From: Chlamydiales bacterium
Lineage (GTDB): Bacteria; Chlamydiota; Chlamydiia; Chlamydiales; JAAKFR01
Length of the DNA: 64,000 nucleotides
Assembly (NCBI GenBank): GCA_022601535.1
Contig: JAJACK010000002.1
Location: 1-64,000 of the forward strand
Direction of reading: 5' to 3'
The translations under genes were made by a program, and so were the position numbers. Below the pieces are notes generated by a model. It was not told the DNA's origin and searched no databases. It saw only the letters and a program-made list of their open reading frames with translations. Of this stretch, positions 38,685 to 47,397 are shown in pieces. Each line of letters opens with the position of its first letter. Position 1 is the stretch's first letter.

Positions 38685-40874
38685 TTAGAAGCGGGGGCAA
38701 AATTTTGCTTTTTTGGGAGGGCCAGGATCCATTCGGAGCGAGATGGAATAGCGGTTGTCTGACTCTCTTTTTTCATAGATGAAGTTAAATCTCCAGTGAT
38801 CAAAAACAACAGCGCCCAATTCTCCGACCCATTCTAGGTAAGGTAGTTGCTTTGTTTTGGCTTTTCGATTCCACCCCTTCCGTATATCAAAGGAGACATC
38901 CCATTCGGGATTGAGTCTTAAAAAAGTGCGAAAGAGAAGAGTCGTTCGTCTATCTGAAAGAGCTGAATTGAGAAGTTCTGTTTCACTTCGGACATTTTCT
39001 AGGACAAAGTTGTAGAAATCAGCTTTTCGCCAGTAGTATTTATTTCGGTGGCGGCATTCGAGTGAAAAGGCGAGGTTTTCACTCGGGGTCCAGTCTACGC
39101 GAGGATTGGCAAAATCAAGCATGTGCTCAGAAAAATTCCACCCTCCAAAAAAGGCAAAAGCGAGATTTGGATAGGGGATATATTCAGCATTGAGATACCC
39201 CTTTTGGTCGGGAAAGGCTGAGTTTGATTTGAGAAAGAGGTTACCCCAGATGTCAAACCAAAATCGCCGGTTAACCGAGCAGTCATCTCGGAGAAAGAGG
39301 CTATTTCTCAAGCCAAAGCGGAAGCGGCTGACAGCTCCTAGTCCATCTTCTATAGAAAAGATGTAGTGATCATTATCGGAAACAGCTGGTACAGTGAGAT
39401 AGTGGTAATGGATATAGGGTTGCGCTGCATGCTTAAACCGGTTTGCAAAGGTTTTATGGAAGACGGTTTCTAACTTAGCTCCAGTAAAAAGCTCAGCTTG
39501 CCCAATCGATGAGCCATTTTCATTCTCATTGTAGTAGATCCCTCTTCCTCCAAGTTCAGGAGTGAAAGTGAGCCAGGTCGCTTTGAAAGGGCGGTAGAGG
39601 AGAGGAGTGAGGGCAATGCGCGATGAATGAAAATTGTTATTGTCAGTGATCTGCTTGCCGAAAATGTAATGGAGATATTCAGCAGAAAATTTCCCCGACA
39701 CAATCACACCTGTATGTGGCACTTCAAAGGAGCGCCAGTCGAGTTTAAAGCTTGGGAGTTGTTGGTTGACCGATTGAAAGTTATTGACCCGCACCCTTGT
39801 ATAGAGATTCGCTATCCACCATGGATCTTGTCTTCGAAGCTCAAGCTCGGTTCGTCCTGCTGTTTTTAGTGCAAAGTCGTGATGGTTGTATTGAGCTGCC
39901 ATTTGGGCATCGCTGACAAAGTCGTATTTTGCCTTGGCAGAAATTTTGAGCCGGCTAAATTTATCGGCATATGTTCCTTGGTAACGCCAACGGTTTTTCT
40001 GGTCAGGGGTTTGAAGGGGAAGATCGTGTGCATAGTAGTTACGGGTATAAAATTCAGTGCATCGGTGTTTGGGATTGTAAATGGTGTCAATCCCTCCACC
40101 AACACCGTATTTAAAAAAGCCATCAACACGGGCTAATGCTTCTAAATCGTTCCAATTAAGAAATTTATACAAAACACTAATATGGGAAGCGAGAAACCCT
40201 CCCCATCCAAATTGGAAAGCAAGAGGAGTTTGTTCGATCGTATTGAGGTCGACTTTTAGGGAAGGAACCCAAAGTAGAGGGATTTTTTTAACAAGGAGGG
40301 TGACGTCGTTTGCTGCAGCGATCTTATTTTTGGCAAGGCGGATGTGGGGAGAGCTGAGGCGGATATCGTGTCGAGGCCCTTCTGAGGTGGTGAGATAGCC
40401 ACCACGGACAACGATTTCTCCATTTGCTAAAAGTTCCATTCGTTTGCTCCCAATATACCAAGGGGGAGCTGCGGTTTTTCCATCGAGGAGGTAGCCAGTT
40501 GATGTGACAAAATCATAGAAAAAAGCGGTTCCTGTAAGGGTCCACTCTTTGTAGTCGATGAGAAGATCTCCTTCACAATAGAGAGAGCATTGGGTTTCGT
40601 TTTGAAGGTAGTGGATTTTTTTTGCCTGAACGCGGAGATCTTGTCCGGTGATGATCCCTCCTTGGTCGGTGGTCAAGGCTCCTTGGGAATAGAGGGGATC
40701 GATAAGGTCGACTCGGACGTTCTCTTTAGAGAGTCGTCTATTGCAATATTCTGTCGGAACACAGGGGATGCAGATCGCTTCTCCAAGGGTAGGAAGGTCG
40801 GGCGTCAGGAGATCGGCAACCGGTTCTCCAGCAAAAAGAGGGGCAAATAGCAGCAAAAATAGTAAGGCAAACAT
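38685..40874 (-). CDS. lptD: LPS-assembly outer-membrane protein LptD
   Basis: 729 residues with a signal peptide (MFALLFLLLFAPLFAG). The N-terminal third is an OstA-like periplasmic domain (LTTDQGGIITGQDLRV, LYCEGDLLIDYKEWTLTG, then IGSKRMELLANGEIVVRGG). The rest is a large beta-barrel rich in aromatic strands, ending in Phe (FCPRF). LptD with LptE places lipopolysaccharide in the outer leaflet. The gene follows the HEAT-protein gene by 3 nt, the last of a long minus-strand unit. Confidence 0.88.
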   Translation of the reverse strand: MFALLFLLLFAPLFAGEPVADLLTPDLPTLGEAICIPCVPTEYCNRRLSKENVRVDLIDPLYSQGALTTDQGGIITGQDLRVQAKKIHYLQNETQCSLYCEGDLLIDYKEWTLTGTAFFYDFVTSTGYLLDGKTAAPPWYIGSKRMELLANGEIVVRGGYLTTSEGPRHDIRLSSPHIRLAKNKIAAANDVTLLVKKIPLLWVPSLKVDLNTIEQTPLAFQFGWGGFLASHISVLYKFLNWNDLEALARVDGFFKYGVGGGIDTIYNPKHRCTEFYTRNYYAHDLPLQTPDQKNRWRYQGTYADKFSRLKISAKAKYDFVSDAQMAAQYNHHDFALKTAGRTELELRRQDPWWIANLYTRVRVNNFQSVNQQLPSFKLDWRSFEVPHTGVIVSGKFSAEYLHYIFGKQITDNNNFHSSRIALTPLLYRPFKATWLTFTPELGGRGIYYNENENGSSIGQAELFTGAKLETVFHKTFANRFKHAAQPYIHYHYLTVPAVSDNDHYIFSIEDGLGAVSRFRFGLRNSLFLRDDCSVNRRFWFDIWGNLFLKSNSAFPDQKGYLNAEYIPYPNLAFAFFGGWNFSEHMLDFANPRVDWTPSENLAFSLECRHRNKYYWRKADFYNFVLENVRSETELLNSALSDRRTTLLFRTFLRLNPEWDVSFDIRKGWNRKAKTKQLPYLEWVGELGAVVFDHWRFNFIYEKRESDNRYSISLRMDPGPPKKAKFCPRF

Positions 40875-40877
40875 CCG

Positions 40878-42524
40878 TTATTCAGTGGTGCGAATCAATA
40901 ATCCTGCAAGAGCATAACGGTTTTGCTTATTTCCTTCAGCAATTGCGTGAATTAATGTCTCAATTCCTTGCCGATTTTGTGCTGCAGCAAGTGCTTCATA
41001 GCAATCGATGAGAAGGCGAGACTCTTCTTCAGGTGTAAGAAGATGTTTGGTTCGACGCTCAGATGAGGGTTCTTGTTTAAAGCGGATCATCAAGGTATGT
41101 TTCCTTTGGTCGACCCATTTGATAAGATTGGATTCGTAAGGCCCTTCTTCTCCAAGTTTATAAAGAGCTAAATCACAGTATGTTCTAACAAAGTCAGAGG
41201 AGGCTTGTTGCTGTTGTTGCTTGAGAAGAGCGATGGACTCTTTGCTTCTATGGTTGCTGAGGAGTTCGAGGGTAAGAGGGATGAGTTGTTTGAGTTTTTC
41301 TTCCGTGATGGTGGTGGCAAGATTTAGAAAACTCTCTTCATCGAGTTCAAGTGCCATCATGATGATACTGGAGCGTAATTGGAGGGTATCTTGTGAAATC
41401 GAGGGATAGATCTTCTGTTTATGGCTTGCTGAGGAGACGGTTTTCCAGATTTTAATTCCTCCACCTGGTGAGCTAGCGTGGATGTAGCCGATATCTTTTT
41501 TTTCTGAGAGGAGAAGTTCTTCGAGGTAGGGAAGGGCCCGTTTGTCCCTTTGCTGGAGAAGGGCAATGATGGCATTGAGTTTAATATCTCGTGTTCCTTC
41601 CCGAGCATATTTTGTGAGTTGATTGCTCGCTTCATCTGTTTGAATTTGGCCAAGAAGGGCGATGGCAAGAAGGTCTTCTCCTTCATTGAGGATGAGTTCT
41701 ACAGCTTTTTTCTCGCCGAGTTGGTAGAGGGCGTAAGAGGCGGCTAACCGGACGCTTTTTTGCTTGCTTGTTGCAAGGGAGCGGAGGGTGTTGATCGAGG
41801 CTCGATCACGCAGCTCTCCAAGGGCGGTGGCGGCACACTCTTGTTGGACTACTTGAGTTTGTGTTGCTAAGGTACGGATTTGGGGGAGAAAATCATCTCT
41901 TTTTGCCCGTGCAACGGCCATAATTGATTCACACCTTGTGGCTAGATCGGAATCAGAGAGGAGCTGCCTCATCATCTGGTTGGCGCTATTGCTATCGAGA
42001 TTGATAACAATTTGTGGGAAGAGGGGATGAATCGCTGGGGGAACTTTGACGATGAGTGATTGGAGGTGTTCTAAAACGGCGGGATGATTTTTCTTGGAGA
42101 GTTGAAAGCACGCTTCTAAGCGAACTAAGAGATAAGGGGAGGAGAGCGCTTCAAAGAGGAGTTTATCAGCTCCATCATCTTCGAGCATGGAAAGGAAGTT
42201 TAAAGAGACGAGTTGGGGTTGGATCTCTTTGGATTGGATCGCTTTTTCCAAAATAGGAAGGAGGGGAGGGCAGAGAGAGACTCCAGCTCCAAGTAGACAC
42301 ATGAGCTGTGTTTCGGTCTCTTTTTCACAAGAGCCTTGCATGAGTAAGTTGATCCCAGCTTGTTGTAAAAGAGCGTAGTCATGCTCTTTATCTCCAATTG
42401 TCTCAAGATAGCGGGAGAAGCCAGCATGGGTATCTCCGTGATGGATATGGTAGAGAATATGGGCTGAAGTGTCGGAGGGAAGTGTTCCGAGCAAAGGGAG
42501 AAAAGAGGTTAAGAAGAGTAACAT
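40878..42524 (-). CDS. Exported HEAT-repeat protein
   Basis: 548 residues. A signal peptide (MLLFLTSFLPLLGTLPS) is followed by helical repeats of HEAT/PBS-lyase type over most of the length, for example YLLVRLEACFQLSKKNHPAVLEH in part, ATALGELRDRASINTLRSLA and SVRLAASYALYQLGEKKAV. It is presumably a periplasmic scaffold. Its start overlaps the end of menG by 16 nt and it lies directly upstream of lptD, so a role in envelope assembly is possible (inferred). Confidence 0.85.
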   Translation of the reverse strand: MLLFLTSFLPLLGTLPSDTSAHILYHIHHGDTHAGFSRYLETIGDKEHDYALLQQAGINLLMQGSCEKETETQLMCLLGAGVSLCPPLLPILEKAIQSKEIQPQLVSLNFLSMLEDDGADKLLFEALSSPYLLVRLEACFQLSKKNHPAVLEHLQSLIVKVPPAIHPLFPQIVINLDSNSANQMMRQLLSDSDLATRCESIMAVARAKRDDFLPQIRTLATQTQVVQQECAATALGELRDRASINTLRSLATSKQKSVRLAASYALYQLGEKKAVELILNEGEDLLAIALLGQIQTDEASNQLTKYAREGTRDIKLNAIIALLQQRDKRALPYLEELLLSEKKDIGYIHASSPGGGIKIWKTVSSASHKQKIYPSISQDTLQLRSSIIMMALELDEESFLNLATTITEEKLKQLIPLTLELLSNHRSKESIALLKQQQQQASSDFVRTYCDLALYKLGEEGPYESNLIKWVDQRKHTLMIRFKQEPSSERRTKHLLTPEEESRLLIDCYEALAAAQNRQGIETLIHAIAEGNKQNRYALAGLLIRTTE

Positions 42525-43201
42525 TTTTCTGCGATAATAATGGTTGCAATTCCTCCCGCAAGGGGATGGGTTTGAACTGTTTTCAAACCGGCGACTTCAA
42601 GCTCAGCAGAGAGCGTTGAAGGAGAAATAAATTCTTGGATCGAATGAGAAAGGTAGCGGTATGCATTGCTATTTTTTGATAAAATCCGTCCGATTAGAGG
42701 GAGGAAGGTTGTTGTATAGAGGCGGTGGAAGGGGCGGATAAAGGGAGAGTGAGGACGTGTGAGTTCTAAAATTCCGAGCCGTCCTCCTGGTTTCATCAGC
42801 CGTTTTGCTTCTTGGAAACAAGCCATTCTGTTATTGACGTTCCGGATACCATAGGCGATGGTGATGACATCAAATGAGTTATCGGGAAGGGGAACTTCTT
42901 CAGCATTTGCAACAAGGGTGTTGAGCTCTTTTGATTTTTCTCTAGCCACTTCTAACATTTCAGGGCAAAAATCAAGAAGCGTCGCTTCCGCATCTGAGTA
43001 GGTTGCACAGTAACGGAGAGCAATCTCTCCTGTACCGGCACAGAGGTCGAGTAAATTTTTCGCAGGTCCAACAAGCTCGACGAGCTTCTGGTTCCATGTG
43101 TGGTGAAGACCGAGTGAATTGATTGAATTGGATCGGTCGTATCCTTTTGCAATTTCTGCAAAACACGCTTTGATACTACTGGGAGTTGATGAGCTGTACA
43201 A
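42509..43201 (-). CDS. menG: Demethylmenaquinone methyltransferase
   Basis: UbiE/MenG methylates demethylmenaquinone at the last step of menaquinone synthesis. The SAM site is LLDLCAGTGEIAL and the family motif FDVITIAYGIRNVNN is present. The TTG at 43201 gives 230 residues, normal for the family, with AAGGA 9-10 nt upstream. An ATG at 43264 would add 21 residues lying inside mqnA. It sits next to mqnA and mqnE, which make the menaquinone ring by the futalosine route. Confidence 0.93.
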   Translation of the reverse strand: MYSSSTPSSIKACFAEIAKGYDRSNSINSLGLHHTWNQKLVELVGPAKNLLDLCAGTGEIALRYCATYSDAEATLLDFCPEMLEVAREKSKELNTLVANAEEVPLPDNSFDVITIAYGIRNVNNRMACFQEAKRLMKPGGRLGILELTRPHSPFIRPFHRLYTTTFLPLIGRILSKNSNAYRYLSHSIQEFISPSTLSAELEVAGLKTVQTHPLAGGIATIIIAEKCYSS

Positions 43202-43868
43202 AAAGCTTGAGTCCTTCTTTTTCTTTTGATCCCAGATGATAGTGACATAGTTTAAAATAGTCATCTAAAAGTTCGTAGGGGAGTAAAAAACGTGCAGCCG
43301 CTTCATTTAAAAACTCTTTGCGGTGTGTTTTTGCCCATTCTAATCCTGTTTCGATTTCTTGTTTAACTTTCTTAGAGTTAAATTCTTCTTTGTGCAAGAA
43401 GACGGCAAAAACAAAAGGGAGAGCAGTCATTTCATACCAAGCTGTTGCAAGGTCGATGGTTTGATAGCCAGGAAGGGAAGGACATTTTAGGGCTGGATCT
43501 CCAATAAGAAGAAAGGCATCACTATCTTGTTCGACAAATTTTGGAGAGATTTTCCAGTGGTCGCGGAAAAGGATTTTTAAAAGAGCTGTCGAAGAGCCGC
43601 TTGCAGGATCGAGTTTGACTGTTGAAATTTCAGTAGGTGGAACTTTGGTGTAGAGAAAAACACTGCCAATCTTTCCTTCTCCTGCAACGCAAAAATCGGT
43701 TAGATAATCAAAGTCTAAAACTCCGATGGTGCTGCTGAGGAGGAGGTCAAATTCTCCAAGTTTAAAGAGGCGGGAGAGGGTGGTTGGTTTGGCAAATTTA
43801 GGGTTGTAGTGTTTAAGGCCAATGGACAGAGGATAAGCATTGCTATACTCTACAAAGCCTACTCTCAT
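43176..43868 (-). CDS. mqnA: Chorismate dehydratase (futalosine pathway)
   Basis: MqnA turns chorismate into 3-enolpyruvylbenzoate, the first step of the futalosine pathway. It is a 230-residue periplasmic-binding-like fold with VGFVEYSNAYPLSIGLKH at the start and SSTIGVLDFDYLTDFCVAG and LDPASGSSTALLKIL further on. It overlaps mqnE by 4 nt and menG by about 26 nt. Confidence 0.93.
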   Translation of the reverse strand: MRVGFVEYSNAYPLSIGLKHYNPKFAKPTTLSRLFKLGEFDLLLSSTIGVLDFDYLTDFCVAGEGKIGSVFLYTKVPPTEISTVKLDPASGSSTALLKILFRDHWKISPKFVEQDSDAFLLIGDPALKCPSLPGYQTIDLATAWYEMTALPFVFAVFLHKEEFNSKKVKQEIETGLEWAKTHRKEFLNEAAARFLLPYELLDDYFKLCHYHLGSKEKEGLKLFVQLINSQ

Positions 43869-44962
43869 ACAGCCTCAGAATTTGTTAGGCGAGGCACCCT
43901 TCCCTGACTTCGGATCAGGCGGCTCATTCCATCGACATCCATTTGAGCACGTGTTCCACCAGCCATTAAAATGACTCGCTCATCGAGATTTGTTGAGGAG
44001 AAATCATTTCCTCCATAATGCAAGAGTTCAAGTCCTTCTTCTACACCGAGGTAATTCCAGAGGATTTTTAAGTTGGGGATATTATCTAGCATGAGACGAG
44101 AAGTTGCATAGACAAGGGGGATCGATTTTTTGTTGAGGCGTTTTTTTCTCTTTCCAAGAGCGTTATCTTCTTCTCCAAACTTTAAGGGGACAAAGGTTTT
44201 AAACCCTCCGGTTTCATCTTGTAGGTCACGGACGGTCATGAGGTGGGTGATGATGTCTTCATTTTTTTCAATGTGGTTGAAAAGCATGGTGATATTGGTT
44301 CTAAGATCGAGTGAGTGGGCGAGTTTATGGATTGCCATAAATTCATCGCTTGTGATCTTTCCAGGGGCAAGCTTCTCTCTGATCTCTTCGACTAAAATCT
44401 CAGCTCCCCCTCCAGGAAGTGAGCCGAGCCCCCAGCTGATCATCCGTTTAAACACCTCTTCAATAGAAATATTGTGTAATTTCGCTAGAAAATCGTATTC
44501 GACAGGAGTGAGCGCTTTGATGTGGATCTTCGGATTAACCCCTTTGATTCGTGCAAAAAGATCTTCATAATAGTCGAGATTGCACTCCCTCCAAAGTCCT
44601 CCTACGATATGCACTTCGTTCAATCCTTTTTCGTGGTAGAAGCGGATCTTTTCTTCTGCTTGCTCAGGTGTGGTAAGCCACGCTTTGTCCCACCCTGGTT
44701 TTGCATAAAAAGAGCAAAATTGGCAGTTGAGTTCACATAAGTTTGTGGGATAGAACATGTAGGAGTTGGCAAATGTGACAACATCGCCAACACGCTCTTT
44801 GCGGACACTGTTGGCAAGTATTCCAACTGCTTCGATTTCTTTGGGATCAGTTCGTTCTAAAAGGTAGAGCCCTTCTTTAGGGGAGAGTCGCTTTCCCCCT
44901 TGAACTTTTTCAGCAATCGCCTTTAGGCTTAGGGTTGGCATCTGGTCTATCGTCATCGTCAT
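43865..44962 (-). CDS. mqnE: Aminofutalosine synthase (radical SAM)
   Basis: MqnE joins 3-enolpyruvylbenzoate with SAM to form aminofutalosine. The radical-SAM Cx3Cx2C is in TNLCELNCQFCSFY, followed by HIVGGLW, SLPGGGAEILVEEIRE, and TMLFNHIEKNED with LQDETGGFKTFVPLKF. The FVPL form points to MqnE more than the related MqnC. The start is uncertain: ATGs at 44962, 44956 and 44941 all suit, while 45022 would lie inside the preceding small gene. No mqnB, mqnC or mqnD lies in the window. Confidence 0.9.
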   Translation of the reverse strand: MTMTIDQMPTLSLKAIAEKVQGGKRLSPKEGLYLLERTDPKEIEAVGILANSVRKERVGDVVTFANSYMFYPTNLCELNCQFCSFYAKPGWDKAWLTTPEQAEEKIRFYHEKGLNEVHIVGGLWRECNLDYYEDLFARIKGVNPKIHIKALTPVEYDFLAKLHNISIEEVFKRMISWGLGSLPGGGAEILVEEIREKLAPGKITSDEFMAIHKLAHSLDLRTNITMLFNHIEKNEDIITHLMTVRDLQDETGGFKTFVPLKFGEEDNALGKRKKRLNKKSIPLVYATSRLMLDNIPNLKILWNYLGVEEGLELLHYGGNDFSSTNLDERVILMAGGTRAQMDVDGMSRLIRSQGRVPRLTNSEAV

Positions 44963-45155
44963 TCTCGTCACACTTTTTTCTAGATCCACAGACGGAACAA
45001 GTTCCACTGGAACGAGTTCCATTTTTTTTAGGTGTCATGCCACACCTTTTTCTAAGACGATTTTTTCCAGAAAGGAGCCAACCAATCCCAAGGGCTACAA
45101 CAACCAAGAGCATCAAAATAACGGCTCCGATGATTGTCAGCAATAGATTATTCAT
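44910..45155 (-). CDS. NqrM-like (DUF539) small cysteine-rich membrane protein
   Basis: 81 residues: an N-terminal hydrophobic helix (NNLLLTIIGAVILMLLVVVA) and then GKNRLRKRCGMTPKKNG, GTCSVCGSRKKC and an acidic tail. One membrane helix followed by a C...CxxC...C set resembles NqrM, which inserts iron into the sodium-pumping NADH:quinone reductase that chlamydiae use. The ATG overlaps the end of the preceding gene by 8 nt (ATGAATAA), and the 3' part overlaps mqnE. Assignment to NqrM rests on the pattern only. Confidence 0.6.
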   Translation of the reverse strand: MNNLLLTIIGAVILMLLVVVALGIGWLLSGKNRLRKRCGMTPKKNGTRSSGTCSVCGSRKKCDENDDDDRPDANPKPKGDC

Positions 45156-47013
45156 GGTCGACCCAGATTGGAGAGCTCCAACCGATGTGACCATCTTGCT
45201 GTGTAACGCGTAGGTAGTAGAAAACAAAGGGGATTTGCCCTTTTTTCTTGAGGGTGATTTTCGAGAGGTTTTCCATGTCATCATGGAAATAGTCGAAGTG
45301 GTATTCAGTTGGCTTGAAGGTGTGAATCACTTCTCCATTACGGATGACTTCAACAGTTTTGATCGGGCTTGTTGCTGCAATATAGCCTGAGATGTGTCGG
45401 TTAACAGCAAGTCCTGGCTTTTTTGCAGTGGTGAGCTCAGATCCCATTCGATATCCTGCTATAGAAAACCCAATGATGATTCTTGCTCCGGTTGTTGCAT
45501 AACATGCGCGGTTGTAGAGGGCTTCAATGAGTCCTTCTCGTGTAAACTTTTCACTTGCAATTGCAGTGAGACCTGGAGAGTACTGTTTTTGTTTGGTATT
45601 GGGAAGAGCAGCATAGATTCCTCGCTCATCTAATCCTCCAGCGACAAAACCAAAACGGCAATTTTGCTTTAGAGCTGAAACAATTGAACCGTCGGCAACC
45701 TCTTCAATACTTCCTGTAATCGGAAGTGTATTCCCATTTTTCTTTGTCTGTTCACTCGATCCCCACGCATTATAAATTTCTACAACACGTTCAAATTCAG
45801 GATTAAAAGCCTTGAAATCAAAAGAGTGCCCCTTTCCCATTGTAAAGGTGGGAATGGAGACCATCTCTTTTGGATTAGATGTCTTATAAAGCTTATCAAG
45901 GGTGCTGCTTTTGTTATCTTTCCGCTTGAGAAGGGGTTTATTGTCTTTGGCGTAGAGAATTTGCCGGACACCTTCTTTTTTAGGATCTCCTTCATATTGA
46001 AAGCCCAAAAATGTGGTAAATCGATCTTCCTCATTGAAATCGGAGATGTTTTGAGAGATCAGCTTCCACGCTTCTAAAGAGACTTCTCCTTCTGATTCAA
46101 AGTTTGATGATCCCAAAAAGTTGAGAACTCGCTCATCACGGAAGTGGCGGAGACACGTTTCAATATTTTCAGTGGAATCTACTTTTTCCGATTCTCCATG
46201 GAGAAGTCCCCAGAAGAGGCTAGGCTCATTCTCTTGAAAGCATTTGATTGGGGAGGAGGTAAAGGTAGTTTCTGCTTTTAGGTTGCGGAGTTGAATCTTG
46301 TAGATCCCAGCTTCATTGAAATAGAGGTTGGGAAGGACCACAAAACCGGTCTCAGGAACAAACAGCTTCCAGTTGAGATTTTCTCTGATATGTTCATAGG
46401 AGAGGTCGATCAAGGTGTCTTCAGGAGCAAAACTTGTTAAATTGCCATACTCATCTTCAAAGCGGACGGTGATATCAAAACGTTTGTTTTTTGTCACAAA
46501 CGAGGGAGTGAAGATTTTGATCGTATCGAGCTTATTTCCACGGATATCGATGGTAAAGACTTCAGGGTCGTCGTAATTTCCTTTTCCTTTGGGGTCGATA
46601 TAGAGGTTAAAGGCACGTCTCCGTTTTAAAGAGAGTTGACATCCATTTCCAAGATTTTGGAAATCTTTCTCTTTTGCCTTAGGAGGAGCTCCAACGACGA
46701 TAGAAAATTTCTGTCCTGTTTTAACAGGGGAGGGGAGTTGAAATTCATATTGGGGGATCTCCGAGCCGGGGGTTTCAACCTCTTTTGCTTCGAGAAGCTC
46801 TCCGTCTTCTAAAACAGCGTAGATGACATTGGATTTTTTCTTGAGATTTGCTGTGGGAACTTCCCAGTCGATCTCTCTCCCTGAAGAGCGGATATCAAAC
46901 TTGAGCTTGGCTCCTTTGGGAAGGGAGCTTGCGGTGGTGTAGTGAAATCTCCAGGTGTCGACTTGTCCAGCGTGTGCTGAGGAGGGTTCGGTAATACAGA
47001 GGGAACGGCGCAT
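45148..47013 (-). CDS. DUF3604-like conserved protein
   Basis: 621 residues. The phrases LFWGLLHGESEKVDS, EIYNAWGSSEQ, DERGIYAALPN and LIEALYNRACYATTGARI recall DUF3604 proteins of the PHP-phosphoesterase type, although the first metal motif (usually GDLHxHT) is altered to GLLHGES. The first 250 residues are beta-rich and unassigned. No signal peptide is seen. A gene of this kind between rsbV and mqnE is, from memory, also found in Chlamydia trachomatis (CT425). Function unknown; catalysis is doubtful given the altered motif. Confidence 0.75.
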   Translation of the reverse strand: MRRSLCITEPSSAHAGQVDTWRFHYTTASSLPKGAKLKFDIRSSGREIDWEVPTANLKKKSNVIYAVLEDGELLEAKEVETPGSEIPQYEFQLPSPVKTGQKFSIVVGAPPKAKEKDFQNLGNGCQLSLKRRRAFNLYIDPKGKGNYDDPEVFTIDIRGNKLDTIKIFTPSFVTKNKRFDITVRFEDEYGNLTSFAPEDTLIDLSYEHIRENLNWKLFVPETGFVVLPNLYFNEAGIYKIQLRNLKAETTFTSSPIKCFQENEPSLFWGLLHGESEKVDSTENIETCLRHFRDERVLNFLGSSNFESEGEVSLEAWKLISQNISDFNEEDRFTTFLGFQYEGDPKKEGVRQILYAKDNKPLLKRKDNKSSTLDKLYKTSNPKEMVSIPTFTMGKGHSFDFKAFNPEFERVVEIYNAWGSSEQTKKNGNTLPITGSIEEVADGSIVSALKQNCRFGFVAGGLDERGIYAALPNTKQKQYSPGLTAIASEKFTREGLIEALYNRACYATTGARIIIGFSIAGYRMGSELTTAKKPGLAVNRHISGYIAATSPIKTVEVIRNGEVIHTFKPTEYHFDYFHDDMENLSKITLKKKGQIPFVFYYLRVTQQDGHIGWSSPIWVDHE

Positions 47014-47032
47014 AAGTGAGGAGGATACAAAT

Positions 47033-47377
47033 TTATGGGTTTTTATTCAAGGCTTCGATTGCTTTCTCTTGCGTTTCAAAAATCTTGAAGTAGGGGAGAA
47101 AGCCTGTGATGTAGAGAACATTTTCGATCGATTTTGGAAGTGCGGCAAGTGCAATGCTTCCTTTTTCATGTTCAAGTTTTTTATGGCTATGGACTAAGAC
47201 CCGAATTCCTGCACTTGAGATGTATTCAAGTGTTGAAAAATCGAGGACAATATGCTTTTGGCCAGAGGTGATAGCATCGAGAATTTTCCTTTCAACTTCA
47301 GGGGAAGTTGTGGTGTCAAGTCGTCCTTTCACTTGGAAAATGGTGGTATTTTCTTTTTTTGTTTCAAGTAGTTCCAT
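47033..47377 (-). CDS. rsbV: Anti-anti-sigma factor (STAS domain)
   Basis: 114 residues, a single STAS domain. VKGRLDTTTSPEVER and FSTLEYISSAGIRVLV carry the family signature, including the SSAG whose Ser is phosphorylated by an RsbW kinase. In Chlamydia the RsbV proteins belong to a partner-switching pathway that controls sigma factor availability. It lies between rny and the DUF3604-like gene in the same orientation. Confidence 0.92.
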   Translation of the reverse strand: MELLETKKENTTIFQVKGRLDTTTSPEVERKILDAITSGQKHIVLDFSTLEYISSAGIRVLVHSHKKLEHEKGSIALAALPKSIENVLYITGFLPYFKIFETQEKAIEALNKNP

Positions 47378-47397
47378 ATCGACCTCTTTTACGCAGC

